Source of the DNA: Chinchilla lanigera
Taxonomy: Eukaryota; Chordata; Mammalia; Rodentia; Chinchillidae
Length of the DNA stretch: 64,000 nucleotides
Assembly (NCBI RefSeq): GCF_000276665.1
Contig: NW_004955518.1
Location: 736,598-800,597, forward strand
Reading direction: 5' to 3'
Positions 10,866-22,662 of the stretch are shown here, one piece after another; within the stretch, counting starts at the first letter, position 1; each line of letters begins with the position of its first letter. A program made the translations under genes and the position numbers. The notes beneath the pieces were generated by a model. It ran no database searches. It saw nothing but the letters and a program-made list of their open reading frames with translations, and was not told the origin of the DNA.

Positions 10866-11540
10866 TTTAGTGAAAAGAACAGTTATGTGTAATTGTTTGA
10901 TCAATCTTACATGCCCGTATCTGGTTATCTGAGCAACCACTTTGAAGGTAACTTTATGTAATATAACAACCATTGTTAATATCCTATCACCATGTTTTGA
11001 AATTCTGTATCATTTTCATTGTTTTTTATGCTGTTTTATGTATTTGTTTTTGTTATTTTGGTTTTTTTCTTTTCTCTTTAAAATGAAAGACAAAATGTAT
11101 GTGTATATACAAGGATAGCTGGGATAGGTGTATTGCTGATGTTTGTGGCTTATTGAAAGGAACAGTTAATGCTTAAAATTTTCATTTTTCTTGACCAATT
11201 TTGCATGCTTATATTAGGTAATCAGAATGACTGCTTTGAAGGCAACAATATGCAATATAAGAACCATTGTTGAATTCCTATCATCTTGTATGGTGAAGCT
11301 CTGCATCATTTCCAATGTTTTTTTATTACTTGTTACGGTCTTTGATGGTTCAATCAATCTTACATTCTTATGTTTGGTGTACTGAGCAACTTTATTGAAG
11401 ATAAGAGCGTGCAGAGTAGCAACCACTGCTAATTCCTATCACTTTGTTTTGAGATCATGCATCATTTTTGTTGTTTCTGTGTTGTTTTTTGTCTTCATTG
11501 TTGTTGTTTTGTTAGTTTTTTTCTCTTTAAAATAAAAAAG
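10866..11540 (+). mobile_element. Three tandem L1 3' UTR tails
   Basis: Three successive copies of the tail seen at 3230-3430. Each has a caat-tt/cttac-at block (about 10898, 11194 and 11350), a ctttgaagg-type block, a cattgttaat-type block, and a pyrimidine-rich stretch; the first and third end in TCTTTAAAAT(A/G)AAA. Units begin near 10866, 11090 and 11335. No ORF2 is attached to any of them. Confidence 0.75.
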
Positions 11541-11599
11541 CTTTATTCTAGTGTTTAAAAGTATTCTTAGTTCCACACTGTCAAAATTACAAAGTACAG

Positions 11600-12000
11600 A
11601 TTTCATCACTCCAAGGTCAAAACTAGAACACAGTATACCCTCAGGAAGTAGCTGGTGAATGAATATATGAATGAATCTAACTGAACTTAAATTTTATAAT
11701 CATATAATTCTAATCATACTGCTTTATCCACAATGATAGAAATCCTTCCCCAATCACCTGAGCACATCCTTGCCTCTGACCCATGCTGTTGTCATTCTTC
11801 TTGTGTTTCTAAAGGAACCCTTCCTAGCTTCCTCCCAACTCCAACACCTAAAACCCCACTCTGGGCCCACTTCCTGGTCAGAGTCTTTCCTTAAAAACTA
11901 CTCTCTTCAAAACTCCTTGTCTGAAAAACTTATTTGCTACTTTGGAATGTACTACTGGAAATTTTTATCCTTTGATAAATACTCCCTGTCTTCCCAAGTA
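11600..12000 (+). repeat. L2-like LINE relics
   Basis: Short weak matches: an L2-type end (gaatgaatatatgaatgaatc) near 11660, and the L2-type pyrimidine-rich block (cccttcctagcttcctccc ... cttcctggtcagagtctttcc) near 11817-11890. Confidence 0.4.
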
Positions 12001-12039
12001 AGATCCCCATAATTTATCAGCTTCTGTGAAACTGGAACT

Positions 12040-12370
12040 GCAATTGTTAGCTCTCATATAATAATTACTCAGAGTGCTGAAATAAAGCATTTGGAAGAGA
12101 AAATATTTGCTCCCAATAGGTATAAATAACACATTCCCATGTCTGCCTCCATTGCCGGCTGAACAAGAGACCTGACAGGAAATCACGAGGCGGTGGCCCT
12201 TGCTGGCATGATAATGAGTCAGGAACATACTGATCAACATCTTCTTTCCCACCAACATGACAGAATTACAAATCTGTTTCCAGGGTTAGCTCCATCAAAC
12301 CCACCAGCTGTCACTGAGTTTTTCATTATTTATTTGCTTTGATTATTAAAGATTCAGACCTGTTTAAATT
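12040..12370. other. Unique sequence, possible conserved non-coding element
   Basis: No repeat or ORF signal. It contains clustered TAAT/ATTA cores and retains CpGs (gccggc, cacgaggcgg), unlike its surroundings. Regulatory function is only a guess. Confidence 0.25.
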
Positions 12371-12649
12371 GGGAAATGGGAGAAAAGGATTAGGAGGTCT
12401 TCCTGGACTCTTTGTGCTAAATTAAAAAGCATCCTCCTGATATAACTCTCTGTGACATAAGAGTCAAGCAGAAAATAACTCAGTTTTCATCTCATTCTAC
12501 AATGTTATTGCCTATTCTGTTTCAAAATTCAAGCATAAAAGGGCATAGAAATTATTTGCTTACCTTAAAGTGGAAAATAAAGAAGGGGTTCACACCTACA
12601 GCCAAGTTGAATTTTTCCCCAATTCTGCTACCTATAAAGATTCAAAGTT

Positions 12650-12890
12650 CTTCCTGCCTCCCTGTGCAGAGCCCATCCCCCTCTAGCTCTACTCCATGCA
12701 ATGCCCCAGTACCCTTGGCGATATTCTGACATCCACCTATACAAGTGTATCACATTTTATGTGTCTGCCCATCCCAAGTGGAACACAATCTCCTCAAGGT
12801 CAGGGTTTTTTTATGCTTGTAATTTGTGTCCTCAGAAGAGTGGCCAACAAAAGCAGGTTGGCAATTTACAAACCAAAAATAAACTCATAA
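12650..12890 (+). repeat. Possible L2 relic
   Basis: The phrase ctcctcaaggtcagggtttt resembles the L2 3' end (ctccttgagggcagggactt). The rest is too degraded to confirm. Confidence 0.35.
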
Positions 12891-12971
12891 CTCTCTTGAC
12901 TTTCAATTTCAGGTTAGCCTAATACTATCTCAGGAAATGTAGGGAGCATATTACCCCCATGATAGTTGCAA

Positions 12972-13062
12972 TGGGTTTTTTCCCCCAAGGGCTAGGGATC
13001 AAACCAAGGGCCTCACACATGCTAAATGTGTACTCTGCCACTGAGCTACATCCCCACTCCTC
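12972..13062 (-). mobile_element. Old ID-type SINE
   Basis: The minus strand reads gtggggatgtagctcagtgg (A box) and later gtttgatccctagccc (B box region), in ID order and spacing. More diverged than the copies at 2287, 18441 and 50522. Confidence 0.75.
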
Positions 13063-13185
13063 AGTGGATTTTTAAGGCTTAAAAAAAAAATCTTTGTCTA
13101 ATACATTGACATTAATAAGGCATTTTCATGTGTTTTTGAGTTAATCTTCATACTAACTTTCAAATTTGGTATTATTATTCCTAGC

Positions 13186-13841
13186 TGTGGTAGATTAAAT
13201 AATGGTCAACCTATAACACTCAGCTGAACTGAATCAGCGTGGTTCTGGGTATGGATGGCTCACCCAAGGATTGCTGCTAGCAGCAAAGGAAGAGAACTAG
13301 AAAGAAAGTGGTGTCCTGTTGATTCTCCTGGAGAAGCTTGACACACTGGTTTTCCTGATATGAATTCAGCTGTTCTCATTGTCAGAGGAGCTCAGGTCCT
13401 CACTTTTGCAGAGGATGGCTGTGGTTCTTTTCACAAAAGCTCGGGTCCTTACCTTGAGTGTTGCTTCCTGGCTCGAGTGCAGATCCGTTGGCCTGCTGGC
13501 ACAGATCCTTCATCCCTCTGGTGCAGGCTTTCTAGCTCCCATCACTGACTTTTGGGCCTTGCTAGTGCAGATCCTTGATACAGAATTGCATGAGACATTG
13601 TCATGGGCTCTAGGCCTCCAGCTGGACCCATGAAGGACTTTGCCATGGGCTCCAGGTCTTCAGCTGCACTCATGCAGGACATTGCCTTGGGATCCAGGCT
13701 CTCAGCTAGATTCTTTAGGTCTCCAGTGTGTGGACAGATCACCTGCACTCTTTTGTATTAGACTATGGGTAAATACTATTGAATAATTCTATACATTGTG
13801 TCCTGTATTAAATCCTTTCCCTGTAAAACCTGATTACAACA
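13186..13841 (+). mobile_element. Solo LTR of an endogenous retrovirus
   Basis: 656 bp starting TG (tgtggtagattaaataatgg) and ending CA (cctgattacaaca). It is flanked by ctagc (13181-13185) and ctagt (13842-13846), a 5-bp duplication with one mismatch. The insertion falls inside a MIR, which fixes the ends well. It holds about three copies of a 40-42-bp unit at 13589-13712. The family is not recognised; orientation is assumed. Confidence 0.75.
13589..13712 (+). repeat. Tandem 40-42-bp units in the LTR
   Basis: Three imperfect units start at 13589, 13629 and 13671. Each begins catg-aggac or a close variant and contains gggctccaggtct-like and cagctg cores. Confidence 0.7.
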
Positions 13842-13889
13842 CTAGTTTACAAGTGAGGTAACTGAGGCCAAGAGAGGTCAGATACGGTA

Positions 13890-14282
13890 GAGAGAATAAT
13901 AGCTTTCCAAAGACAGCAGGTCCTTAGTCCTGGAATGCAAAAGTGTTCTCTTATTAGGGAAAGAATCATTGCAGATGTGAATAAATTCAGGATCTGGAGA
14001 TGAAGAGATTATCCTGGATTATCTGAAGGGTCTTATATTCAATCACCCACATCCTTGTGAGAGGGACACAGAGGAAGGTGTTATGGCAGGTGAGTCAAAG
14101 GAGGAGACAGAAGTGATGCCTCCACAAGCCAAAGAACATGCACAGCAGTAGAAGTTAGAAGAAGCAGGAAAGAGAGTCTCCTTAGAGCTTCCAGAAAGCA
14201 TACTCATTAACACCTTAATTTCAGCCCAGTGGAAGTAATTTTGGACTTCTAACCTCTAGAAATGCAGAACAATAAATTTCTT
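13890..14282 (+). repeat. Ancient LTR relic (MaLR/MLT1-like)
   Basis: The order of phrases fits a common old mammalian LTR: gcagatgtgaataaattcag, gagattatcctggattatct, agcccagtggaagtaatttt, ttggacttctaacctctaga, and an ending ataaatttc. Highly diverged; the family name is tentative. Confidence 0.6.
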
Positions 14283-14517
14283 CTTCTTTTTTTATTTTAA
14301 AAAGAATAAAAATTTTTGAAAAACATTAAACATGATACAGAATTTCAAAACAAGGTGATAGGAAATCAATAATCCTTGTTATATTGCATATTGCTATCTT
14401 CAAAGTAGTTGTTCAGATGACCAGTTATAGGCATGCAAAATTGATCAAAAAAATTAGGCATTAACTGTTCCTTTCAATAAACCAATAGAAATTAGTACTA
14501 CAATTATCTTAGCTATC

Positions 14518-14556
<39 letters not shown>

Positions 14557-14600
14557 GTTTCCCCCCTTTCCTTCTTTCTTTCTTTTCTCCTTTCCCTCAT
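14283..14600 (-). mobile_element. L1 3' UTR tail (minus) with TG microsatellite
   Basis: Reverse complement of the tail at 3060-3480, recognisable from gtgataggaaatcaataatc, ctatcttcaaagtagttgtt and gcattaactgttcctttcaa. Inserted at the 3' end of the old LTR. A (TG)n run covers 14519-14554. Confidence 0.8.
14519..14554. repeat. (TG)n microsatellite
   Basis: About 17-18 uninterrupted TG units, likely grown from the gtatgtgtatata part of the L1 tail. Confidence 0.95.
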
Positions 14601-17229
14601 CCCAAAATTTCTGTTATTTTAACCTATAAAGTTTGTGGTACTTTGTTATATAGCAGCCACATTGGGTAACTGGCCAAATAATTGTAAGTAGTTAAATCAT
14701 AATTTAAACCCACATTCTTTGGTTTTAAATCTCTAATATGATCCCCTTTCACATGGGTAAGGAAGCTCTGAACATGACCCAATCCCTGGCTATAACTAGA
14801 AGGCAGATATCTTTTGCATCTTCTACTCAGAATAGAGTAGTTAACTCTTTCACATTTCTCCCTTAACATTGAACATATTTTTAGGTGGCATGCAGTACTT
14901 TATGATATATTACATCTTTTTTAGTACTCAAAACTTTTAGAGTTAGATGCAATTGTTGTAGTCATTACAAATTGGAATAAAATGAATGTATAGAGAGGAT
15001 AAATTCCTCACACAGGGATCTGCTTAGTTATTTGTGTACCTAATAAGATATCTGGCAGGATACCACTTTTAGAGGTTTAGCTCTGCTCGATGTCCCTCCC
15101 ACGTCATCTCTAGTTGACTTCCATCATCTGTCTCACAATGTCTCTCCCTCGACTCAAGTAGGACATGAATCAATCACTGCTTTAGGGATATTAAATGTAG
15201 GGAATAAGGAATGGTGAAATTATTTACTCATGTTTAACAAGCTAAAGCACAGGTATACTCTGATACAAATTTGAAAAAATAGAATCTTTGGTCCTCCCAT
15301 ATTTCTCAGGCCAGGATAGGACTTGATGGCTGAGGAGAAGGAGGAGGGATCTCACAGCCAAGAAGAGATGATAGCACTGAGAAGCTGATGTTCAGCTTTG
15401 CCACCAGAAAGCCAAACAGCAGCAGAACTGACTCAAGTCACAGAAATTCCATGTCACTCTCTGACACATAAGTAGGAGTCAAGCTCAACCTTTGCTTAGT
15501 TTCATTCAATTCATCTGGTATGGGCAGGCACCTCCTCTCCCCTTCAATGACTTTGGTCACACATATAGGGTGCTACAACAACTAAAAGCAAGGTAAGGTC
15601 CTTGCGCCTGGAGGAATAGGACAATGGCATTGAGAAAGCTCTTAGGACTGAGCAGAACCAGTTTTTGGCTCTTCCTTTAGCTTCTCAGACTCCCCCATCC
15701 TATCATTATGTCTGTCAGCAGCCAACCCACTGGACCAAGAATACACCAAATGACTCCACTGTACATTGTAAGCAGAGGAGGATCCTAACTGAATTGGGTT
15801 CGTCTGTCACTGTCAGAAGAGTGACACTGATTTGTAGCAGTATCATCCCTGTCTCCAAAATAATCAGAGGTTTTGATATTCAGTTTGCAATTCCATCTTA
15901 CACCATACTGTGGGGACGATTATCCGCTGGTATTTCTCTCTCCTCTCACTCTGTTCTGACAAATAATTCATTAGCAAACAAACCAGAGTCACGGAGCAAC
16001 GCACACATTAGCCTCACTTCCATTTGTTCTACTAAGAACATAGGCCCCAGGCATTTAACCCAGTGCTCAGCCAGCAACAACTTAAGAGCTGAAAAGGGCA
16101 AAGCACAAATTACAACACACAAGACTTCACCTGGTAGGTGAGGAAGAAATAGCAAGTTTGACCTGAAAACCTGCTAACATGTAGGTCACCAAGGTCCACC
16201 TAGTTAGAGACCTTCTGCCAAACTATCTCAAAAAAGTTAACAGCATCTCCTACCATAAGCAAACAGAGCTTCTCTTCAATCTACATTTTATTTCTCAAAT
16301 GTTAAAAATATTTTTTTTTCATTTAACAAGGATTTATGGAGGACTCCAAAGAGAATGGAAATGTTATTTATATGAGATGATACCACTGAGCAACTAAGTT
16401 CTAACCAGCCCTCTCTTTAGTTAAAATGATGTAATATATTCTTGTATTTAACACCAGCCCACAAATATCTTGACTGCTTTTCTGTTGAATAATATATGTT
16501 CATACCCAAATTAAGCACCAAAGGAAATAAACTTGGGTCATCGTCCTTCTAGAAGCAGCCAGTCTCTTTCTGATGTCCACTCAAGAGGAATTTTCTCTGG
16601 AATAGTCACGTCTTCTCATTGATATTCCTGGGGAATTACGTCATTTCAGCTCACACTCAAGGCCACTAAAACAATCCATCCCTGCCTTTGGGACACCACA
16701 GCTTACAACACATGGGAATCATTATAGTCTGAATTCATCTGCAGGAGCATCAGTGAGCAGAAACCACAGCAGCACACAGTGGAGCCAGTCTTCACAGTAT
16801 TATTCTGCCACTCTCACCCTGAGAAATTTGCTGTTCCTTTCTTCTGAAGTGCCCCCAACCTTGTAAGCACCTTCTATGATTCTATGGTGAGTTGCCTTGT
16901 TATTATCGGTATTCAATATTTACAAAGTAACCATATCATGTGAGATCATAAAGTTGCTTGACATGTGAATATCTGGCAAAAATATCCCAAGTATATTTAG
17001 CCATTGCCACTGTTCTTCCAGAGCTTGAAATACCACAGAGGAAATGCATACTTGACTTGAACCTTCAAGTCTACTCTTTTAAGTGTAAACAGAGCAAAAA
17101 CTCTGACATCAGACAAGCATTTGCAAAAGGGAGATCAAGTCAGAGCATGAGCAGCAGATGGGGCTTGAGAGCCAAGAATAAAAAGCACAGGATGTGTCCA
17201 GACTGTAAATTATTATTGACTGAGCTCTA
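14601..17229. other. Mostly unique sequence
   Basis: No gene found. A very weak MIR-like stretch lies near 14920-15070. An open frame of 158 codons at 15665-16141 (+) shows no known domain and is within what chance allows. CpG-bearing unique sequence lies at about 15780-16140. Confidence 0.4.
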
Positions 17230-17900
17230 GGCCTTCTCAACAGCTTTTACTACCTCTTGGTTCATATGTGAAGTGCATATTAAAGCAAGCAACACTGCAA
17301 AGACCAAAAGAGCTAGAATAGTAAACTACCCATAGCTTAGTAATCATTATACATTAATTATTCAGGAGCTGGAGCTACTCTTTGCAAACATTAAAATCAA
17401 TGGCAGCAGAGAAATGTGCCTCCCCTTTGGAGGGCAGGAAGGAGTGGTGCTATTTGGGGTTGACATTGGCATAATATTTAGCAGAGCACAACAGCTTTAG
17501 CAGATAAATAATGCACTGTAGTAACGTGAAAACTGTTAGCAATGCATTGGAAGACTCAAGTATTCCCTGTAGGGCATTTACATTGGATTTGCTATGATTG
17601 CAATATCTGCACAGTGATGCATTACGTGTTTTATTCTCTTTATTATATGTTTTCATTACTTTGTGTGTTAGAATGCAATAAAGAAAGCTGAAGCAATAAA
17701 GGCTGATTGATAATAATAATTCTGCAAAGATGCAACTTCCTTTCAAAGGAGTTCCAGAGTCAGAGGAACCAATGGCATCTCATCATCTACTCTTTCAATA
17801 AGATTTTTATTATCCTTTCTGATAAAGGAATGGTAATTGGTTTGGAAGCATCTTTTAGTGACAGCTGGCACTTCATGGCGAGGAGGAAGGTAGGGAGAAT
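17230..17900. other. Unique AT-rich sequence, possible conserved element
   Basis: No repeat signature. It contains motifs typical of developmental enhancers (cattatacattaattattc near 17346, tgcattacgtg near 17618, tgattgataataat near 17703). This appearance is suggestive only. Confidence 0.25.
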
Positions 17901-18379
17901 GGGTTCCATTTAGAACGCTAAATTCTACATCTGGTTCAATGTTGTGCTTCTCTCGTTCCTTTTATATTCTATAATTCAAATGTCCAAAGTTCCATTTTAA
18001 AGGAGAAACAAGTCTTTTTCAGAATTATTACTGCACTAGCTGGCTTTCATGTTGTTAAACACAATACCTGACATCCACAATTTAAAAGAAGAGGCACTTA
18101 ATTTGTCTCATACTTTAAGGGGATTCAGTCCATGGTCAGCAGGCTCTAAGGCAGAAACATCTTGGCAGGAAGGTGTGGTGGAGCAAGGATCCTTAGTTAA
18201 CAGCTGTTGGGAAGCACAGCAGGGGAACAATGTCAGAGAAGAAGGGATAGAGACCAGACAGAGGCCCCAGTGCCACACCTCCGTGACTCACCCAGACACA
18301 CAAAGTATGTGCCGCCCGGGCAGATCACAGGCTGAGCAAGTTGACACTCCACCCTAACTGCCACAAGTACCAGTCAGGC
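17901..18379. other. No recognised feature
   Basis: Includes a 102-codon open frame (18049-18357, +) without recognisable domains, probably chance. Confidence 0.3.
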
Positions 18380-18880
18380 TCTGTGTTGGTCAGCTTTCCA
18401 CTACTATAAATACCTGAGATAATCAAACTATAAAGAGAAGGGGCTGGGGATTTAGCTCAGCGGCAAAAGCGCCTGCCTGGCAAGCGCAAGGTCGTGAGTT
18501 CAGTTCCGGTACTGGAGGGAAAAAAAAAAAAAAAAAAACTGTAAAGAGAAAGGGGTTATTATGGTCCATAGTGTCAGAGGTTCCAGTTTATTTTCAGGTA
18601 GACCCTTTGCTTTTAGGTCTGTGGCAAGGCACTACATCATGGCAGGAGTATATGGTATGAAAACCACTTACCTAGGGGTCAAGGACCAAAAAGAGAATAA
18701 GAGAGGGCCAGGGTCCCATCACCCCTTCCAAGGGCATGGCCTCAGTGACCTAATGACCTTCCCTTAGCTCCCAGCACATAGTTTTTCCTCTACCTCCTAA
18801 AGTACCATGCTGGGAACCAAGCCTTTAGTACATGGACCCTTAGTGGACACAAGATACAGACTCTTTCTGGTAGGTTGTCT
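18380..18880 (-). mobile_element. MaLR LTR (MST/MLT1-like), minus strand
   Basis: The plus strand shows the reverse complement of a MaLR LTR: ccactactataaatacctga, then ggttccagtttattttcagg, ggcatggcctcagtgaccta, and ccaagcctttagtacatgga. An ID SINE splits it at 18440-18535. Confidence 0.75.
18440..18535 (+). mobile_element. ID-type SINE, young
   Basis: Nearly identical to the copy at 2287 (gctggggatttagctcagcg ... gcaagcgcaaggtcgtgagt), with a poly(A) tail. Flanked by aaactataaagagaa (18425-18439) and aaactgtaaagagaa (18536-18550), a 15-bp duplication with one mismatch. Its target is the MaLR LTR. Confidence 0.93.
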
Positions 18881-21404
18881 CACTCTGACAATCTGTCCTA
18901 ACCTCAGAAGTTTATTTAAAGCTTTCTCCAGGGATTCTCTTTAGCAGTTCTACTGGATTTGCAGAATGACCTAACACACATCAGGAACCTAATGTGTGTG
19001 TTGGAACTGCATTAAAACTGAGCTTCAGTCAGGGCAGAGCATACATGGGAACTAGCGAATGAGTCTACAAGGGTAAAATTTTGCATAACAGTTTTGTTTG
19101 GAGCACACAGTGTATTTGTGGGAATTGGGTGTTGGAGAGAGGAGCTACAGAAATGGAATGAAAAGTTTCATTAAAGAAAACCTTTGGAAAGCTCAAGGTA
19201 ATAGCATTGCCTGCATGGGAACAGCAAAGCTCAAGGTAATAGCATTGCCTGCATGGGAAAAATAAAATAAAGCACAGAATCAAGGTAAGAAGCATCCACC
19301 CCACTTCTCTGCCCAACAGTTAATCGGATTTCTGTGCCCAGTAGTTAACTGAATTTCAATATCTGCAGGAAGGCCATCAGCTTTGGTGAGGCACAACCTA
19401 AATTATTCCAAAAACAACACACATGAATCAGCTGCAAAGCACAGCAAAGCATGGCTGAGAACACCCATGAGGCATCTCCTAAAGCTCTCAGAAAAACTGG
19501 AGAAGAATTTTGTTTGGAACTGAGATCTTGTATTATGTAGGTGTGGCCATAAGTCAGTGAAACTTGGGTAAAAACATTAAGTGGCTTTATTTATACCTAC
19601 AAACAAATGAGGCTTTGGGGAAACAGGTTATTTATGAAGTAAGAGGAAACATCATTCTTGATTGCCAAGGTTAGATACTTACTTTCTCAGCACATGATTT
19701 TCTAGAAGGCTCAGCAATAGAAACATTAATGTAACTGAGTGGTGATATATTCACATCAGGCTAGTGAGTCCTCCCATGAGAGAGGATGGTCACTGCAGCT
19801 CACAAAAGACAGGGATTTCTAGGGATCACATCAAACTGGCAAGGCAGTAGCAACAGAACCTGGCTACATAAGACTGAACTAGAAAGCTTGTTAAGATGTA
19901 GCTTCATGGGTTCTTATGCCCCACAAGTGATGAATCAGCCAGGTCAGGCATTTTACAGATCCTGCTCCCCCAGGGTAATCTTGATAGAAATGGTCTTTAA
20001 ACCACTTTCCGATTAATATTATCATAAAGCTATCTGTAAAGTTCCTGGGTCCACATTGCCAATGTCAAAGTCAGACCGTCATCAAGGGAATTTCCCAGAA
20101 AGACAGTGCCCAGAAGAAATAGAGCACTTAATTAATTCTCTTTTTCATCCTTTTCCCCAACCTTCCCTCCCACCTCTCTCCATCTCTTGAGTCCCTTCTC
20201 TTTTGCAAAAGATACAGCTCCCTTTTTCCTATTATGTATCTTTTATCTTGCTCTTTATTTTTTTATTAATTTTAAAATACACTTGGAAAATATAGAAAAA
20301 GAATCTTGGGAATTGAATTAGAATTTGTCTTAAAATGTACATGAGTTTGATGAAAACCAACATCTAATCGGTTGCAGGTGTTAAAGACAAAAACTTAGAT
20401 TTTTCTAGAGAATGAGGAATTTTGTCTCGGCATAGTAATAAATTCTGTTTCCAGCCTGCCTGACAGATTTCAGACCCAAGACTGCAATGTCACCTCCCCT
20501 CTGAGTTTCCAGCCTCTTGTCTGCCCTACACATTTTAGACCTGGCAGCCGGTCCCCCGTGGTCATAGGAGGCTATTCTTTGACATTATTTATGTTCATTC
20601 TCTTTCTATGGCGATCACCCTGATTTATACCCCAGGGAATCAACAACTTCAAGAATACATTTTATCTGCACTATCTGCAGTCTGGGAACTGGGAACCTGC
20701 CAAGAGTTACTGGCTCCAAAACTACTTTACCTCTTCTAAACTCAGAAAGCATGAGTGGTGGCTACTTCACTTGGGCCATAGAATTTACATCTGGTTAGTA
20801 GAACTTAAACCATATCCAGATTCTTAACAGTAAGGATGCCTGGCAAATGCAGCACAGAACAGCAGACAAGAATGAAGGCAGTACAGTGTCAGACAAGCCA
20901 ATCTGCCATGTCTGACAGACAGCTTCATAGAGTGAGGAGGGGCACATTCCTTCTATATTTATCCTTCAAAACAGCTTGTATAGGCATCATGAGAACCTGA
21001 GAGTATGAAAGAAGACATTCCCACTTTGGGAGTCAGAGGCCTGAGGGGTCTTAAATTAAAATAATAAAACAAAGATGCCAACACTGAGGGTTTTCAAATA
21101 ATTCTGTTGTAATAGCTATAGGCTTTCTCCATTGATGATTCTAAGAGAAAAGAGCATCACTGGATAGAGATTTACAGAGGGTGTCTGGGGTGCCCCAAAG
21201 CAAACATGAATTATAGTTTCAGAACAGCTTCCCTGGGACAATTTTCATAGCTTTCCCAAAGTCCCCATGAATCTAGTATCAGTTGAATATCCTGCCAGGA
21301 AAAAAAAAATCATAAGAAAGGTGGAATTCATTGACTATCCAACTGACCCAGACATGGGATTTTAATTTTGCAACAGAAAGGAAAAAGTCATCTTTCATCA
21401 AAAT
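18881..21404. other. Unique sequence
   Basis: No gene or clear repeat was recognised, apart from the short perfect duplication at 19188-19259. Scattered short open frames look like chance. Confidence 0.35.
19188..19259 (+). repeat. Perfect tandem duplication, 34-bp copies, period 38
   Basis: The segment 19188-19221 (aaagctcaaggtaatagcat...) recurs without change at 19226-19259, separated by cagc. Zero divergence indicates a recent duplication. Confidence 0.95.
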
Positions 21405-21512
21405 GAAGCTGTGACAAGAACCAGTTGTATGAACATGGATAAGCCACTTGCTGTTTCTAATACTGTTTTCCTACAACTTAAAATGGGGATAACCTAAGTC
21501 ACAAAATTAATT
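21405..21512 (+). repeat. MIR SINE relic
   Basis: Degenerate MIR core and tail: gaacatggataagccacttg, then tttcctacaacttaaaatgg and ggataac. Confidence 0.65.
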
Positions 21513-22575
21513 ATATTCAACAGCTTGCATTTGTCTTAGTAGGAACTTAATGTATGGGAACAGAATTCAGTTAGATTAAGCTGGGATTATAGAGTCATTC
21601 TAGCTGCTGTGAGTGAGGCTTTGCAGATACAAGTCCACAAGATAAGGCTTCTTGTCATTTGATGGGACTTGCTGTATGCATACCTCTTCTGGCTAGATTC
21701 TTTGGATGTTAGCTATTGTCAGATACCTCACACACCTGCTGCATGTTCAGCAAGGTTAGTCTGTTGTGGAACAGACTGCTACACAGCATTGTTACCCAGC
21801 CAGCAAACTTGCCCTCCCCACCCCTCCTTCACAGTGCAAAGCCTCCAGCCCCTCTTCTTCCACCTCAGAGGCAGCTTACATCTGGAGGTTCCAGACCTAA
21901 CAAACATCCAGTTTATTGTTAAGCATCTCCAAGACAGAAAGTCTTAGCAACCACATATAAACTAACAAACAAAAACAAAGGGAAAAATAGAAACAAAAAG
22001 AGAGTACATAAGAATTGGATTTGCAGAAAGAAAATCTTCAAATTATTGGGATTTAGTCACCTTTGCTATTGAGCCTGTTTCTGAATTGTGCACTTTTCTA
22101 ACACTGATCAGAAGCAGATAGCATATTTTCTATGTTACATATGCCAAGGGCAAGGTCAGTAGTCAAAAAATAAGAAAGAAAAACAATAATAAAAATGTGA
22201 GGCAAAAACCCCATGCAACCCTTTGTCAAGTCCTGCTTTTGAAATTCTAAGTTGCAAGCTGGACCATACGGTTCCACATACATTCCTGACTAGTGGGATT
22301 TCCCTCTGGGAATGACTCAATCATGCATTTGTGTTCCTGAGGGTGGCTAAATTTTGTACATGCCCTCTGCCCCACAAACCTACACACTTTATATGGCAGG
22401 GAAACTTTGTGATGAGCAGCACATTCAAGAGTCATTAGTTGTCACACTCATAAGCTTTCGTACTTACCCACAGCCCCAAGCAGGCCTCCCTGTGGTGACT
22501 AAATTTCTCCTCTTGCTGAGATTTCCCAGCATGCTCTAGGATTATCAAGTAAAGCCAAATATTAAGAGAAAAATC
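21513..22575. other. Unique sequence
   Basis: No gene or clear repeat. Open frames of 60-92 codons show no known domain. Confidence 0.35.
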
Positions 22576-22577
22576 TT

Positions 22578-22662
22578 GAAAATCCTTCAGTGCCTGGGGT
22601 GGAATCAAATCAGATGAGCTCTCCACTCTGGCACCAGCCAGCTGAGCTACAAACACTGACCC
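22578..22662 (-). repeat. Old tRNA-derived SINE-like sequence
   Basis: The minus strand reads tgtagctcagctggctgg (A-box-like) and 35-40 nt later gatttgattccaccccagg (B-box-like). It cannot be folded as a functional tRNA by eye. Probably a diverged ID or another tRNA-SINE. Confidence 0.4.

Larger units (their letters stand above)
13110..13890 (-). repeat. MIR SINE, split by a solo LTR
   Basis: The left part (about 13125-13180, ending tattattattc) and right part (about 13847-13890, tttacaagtgaggtaactgag) join into a continuous reverse-complement MIR once 13186-13841 is removed. Confidence 0.75.

Noticed and set aside
13360..13633. Overlapping 60-85-codon frames
   Set aside because: They lie in a solo LTR with tandem units and have no coding signature.
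15665..16141. 158-codon plus-strand open frame
   Set aside because: No known domain or typical residue pattern. Frames of this size are expected by chance in 64 kb on two strands.
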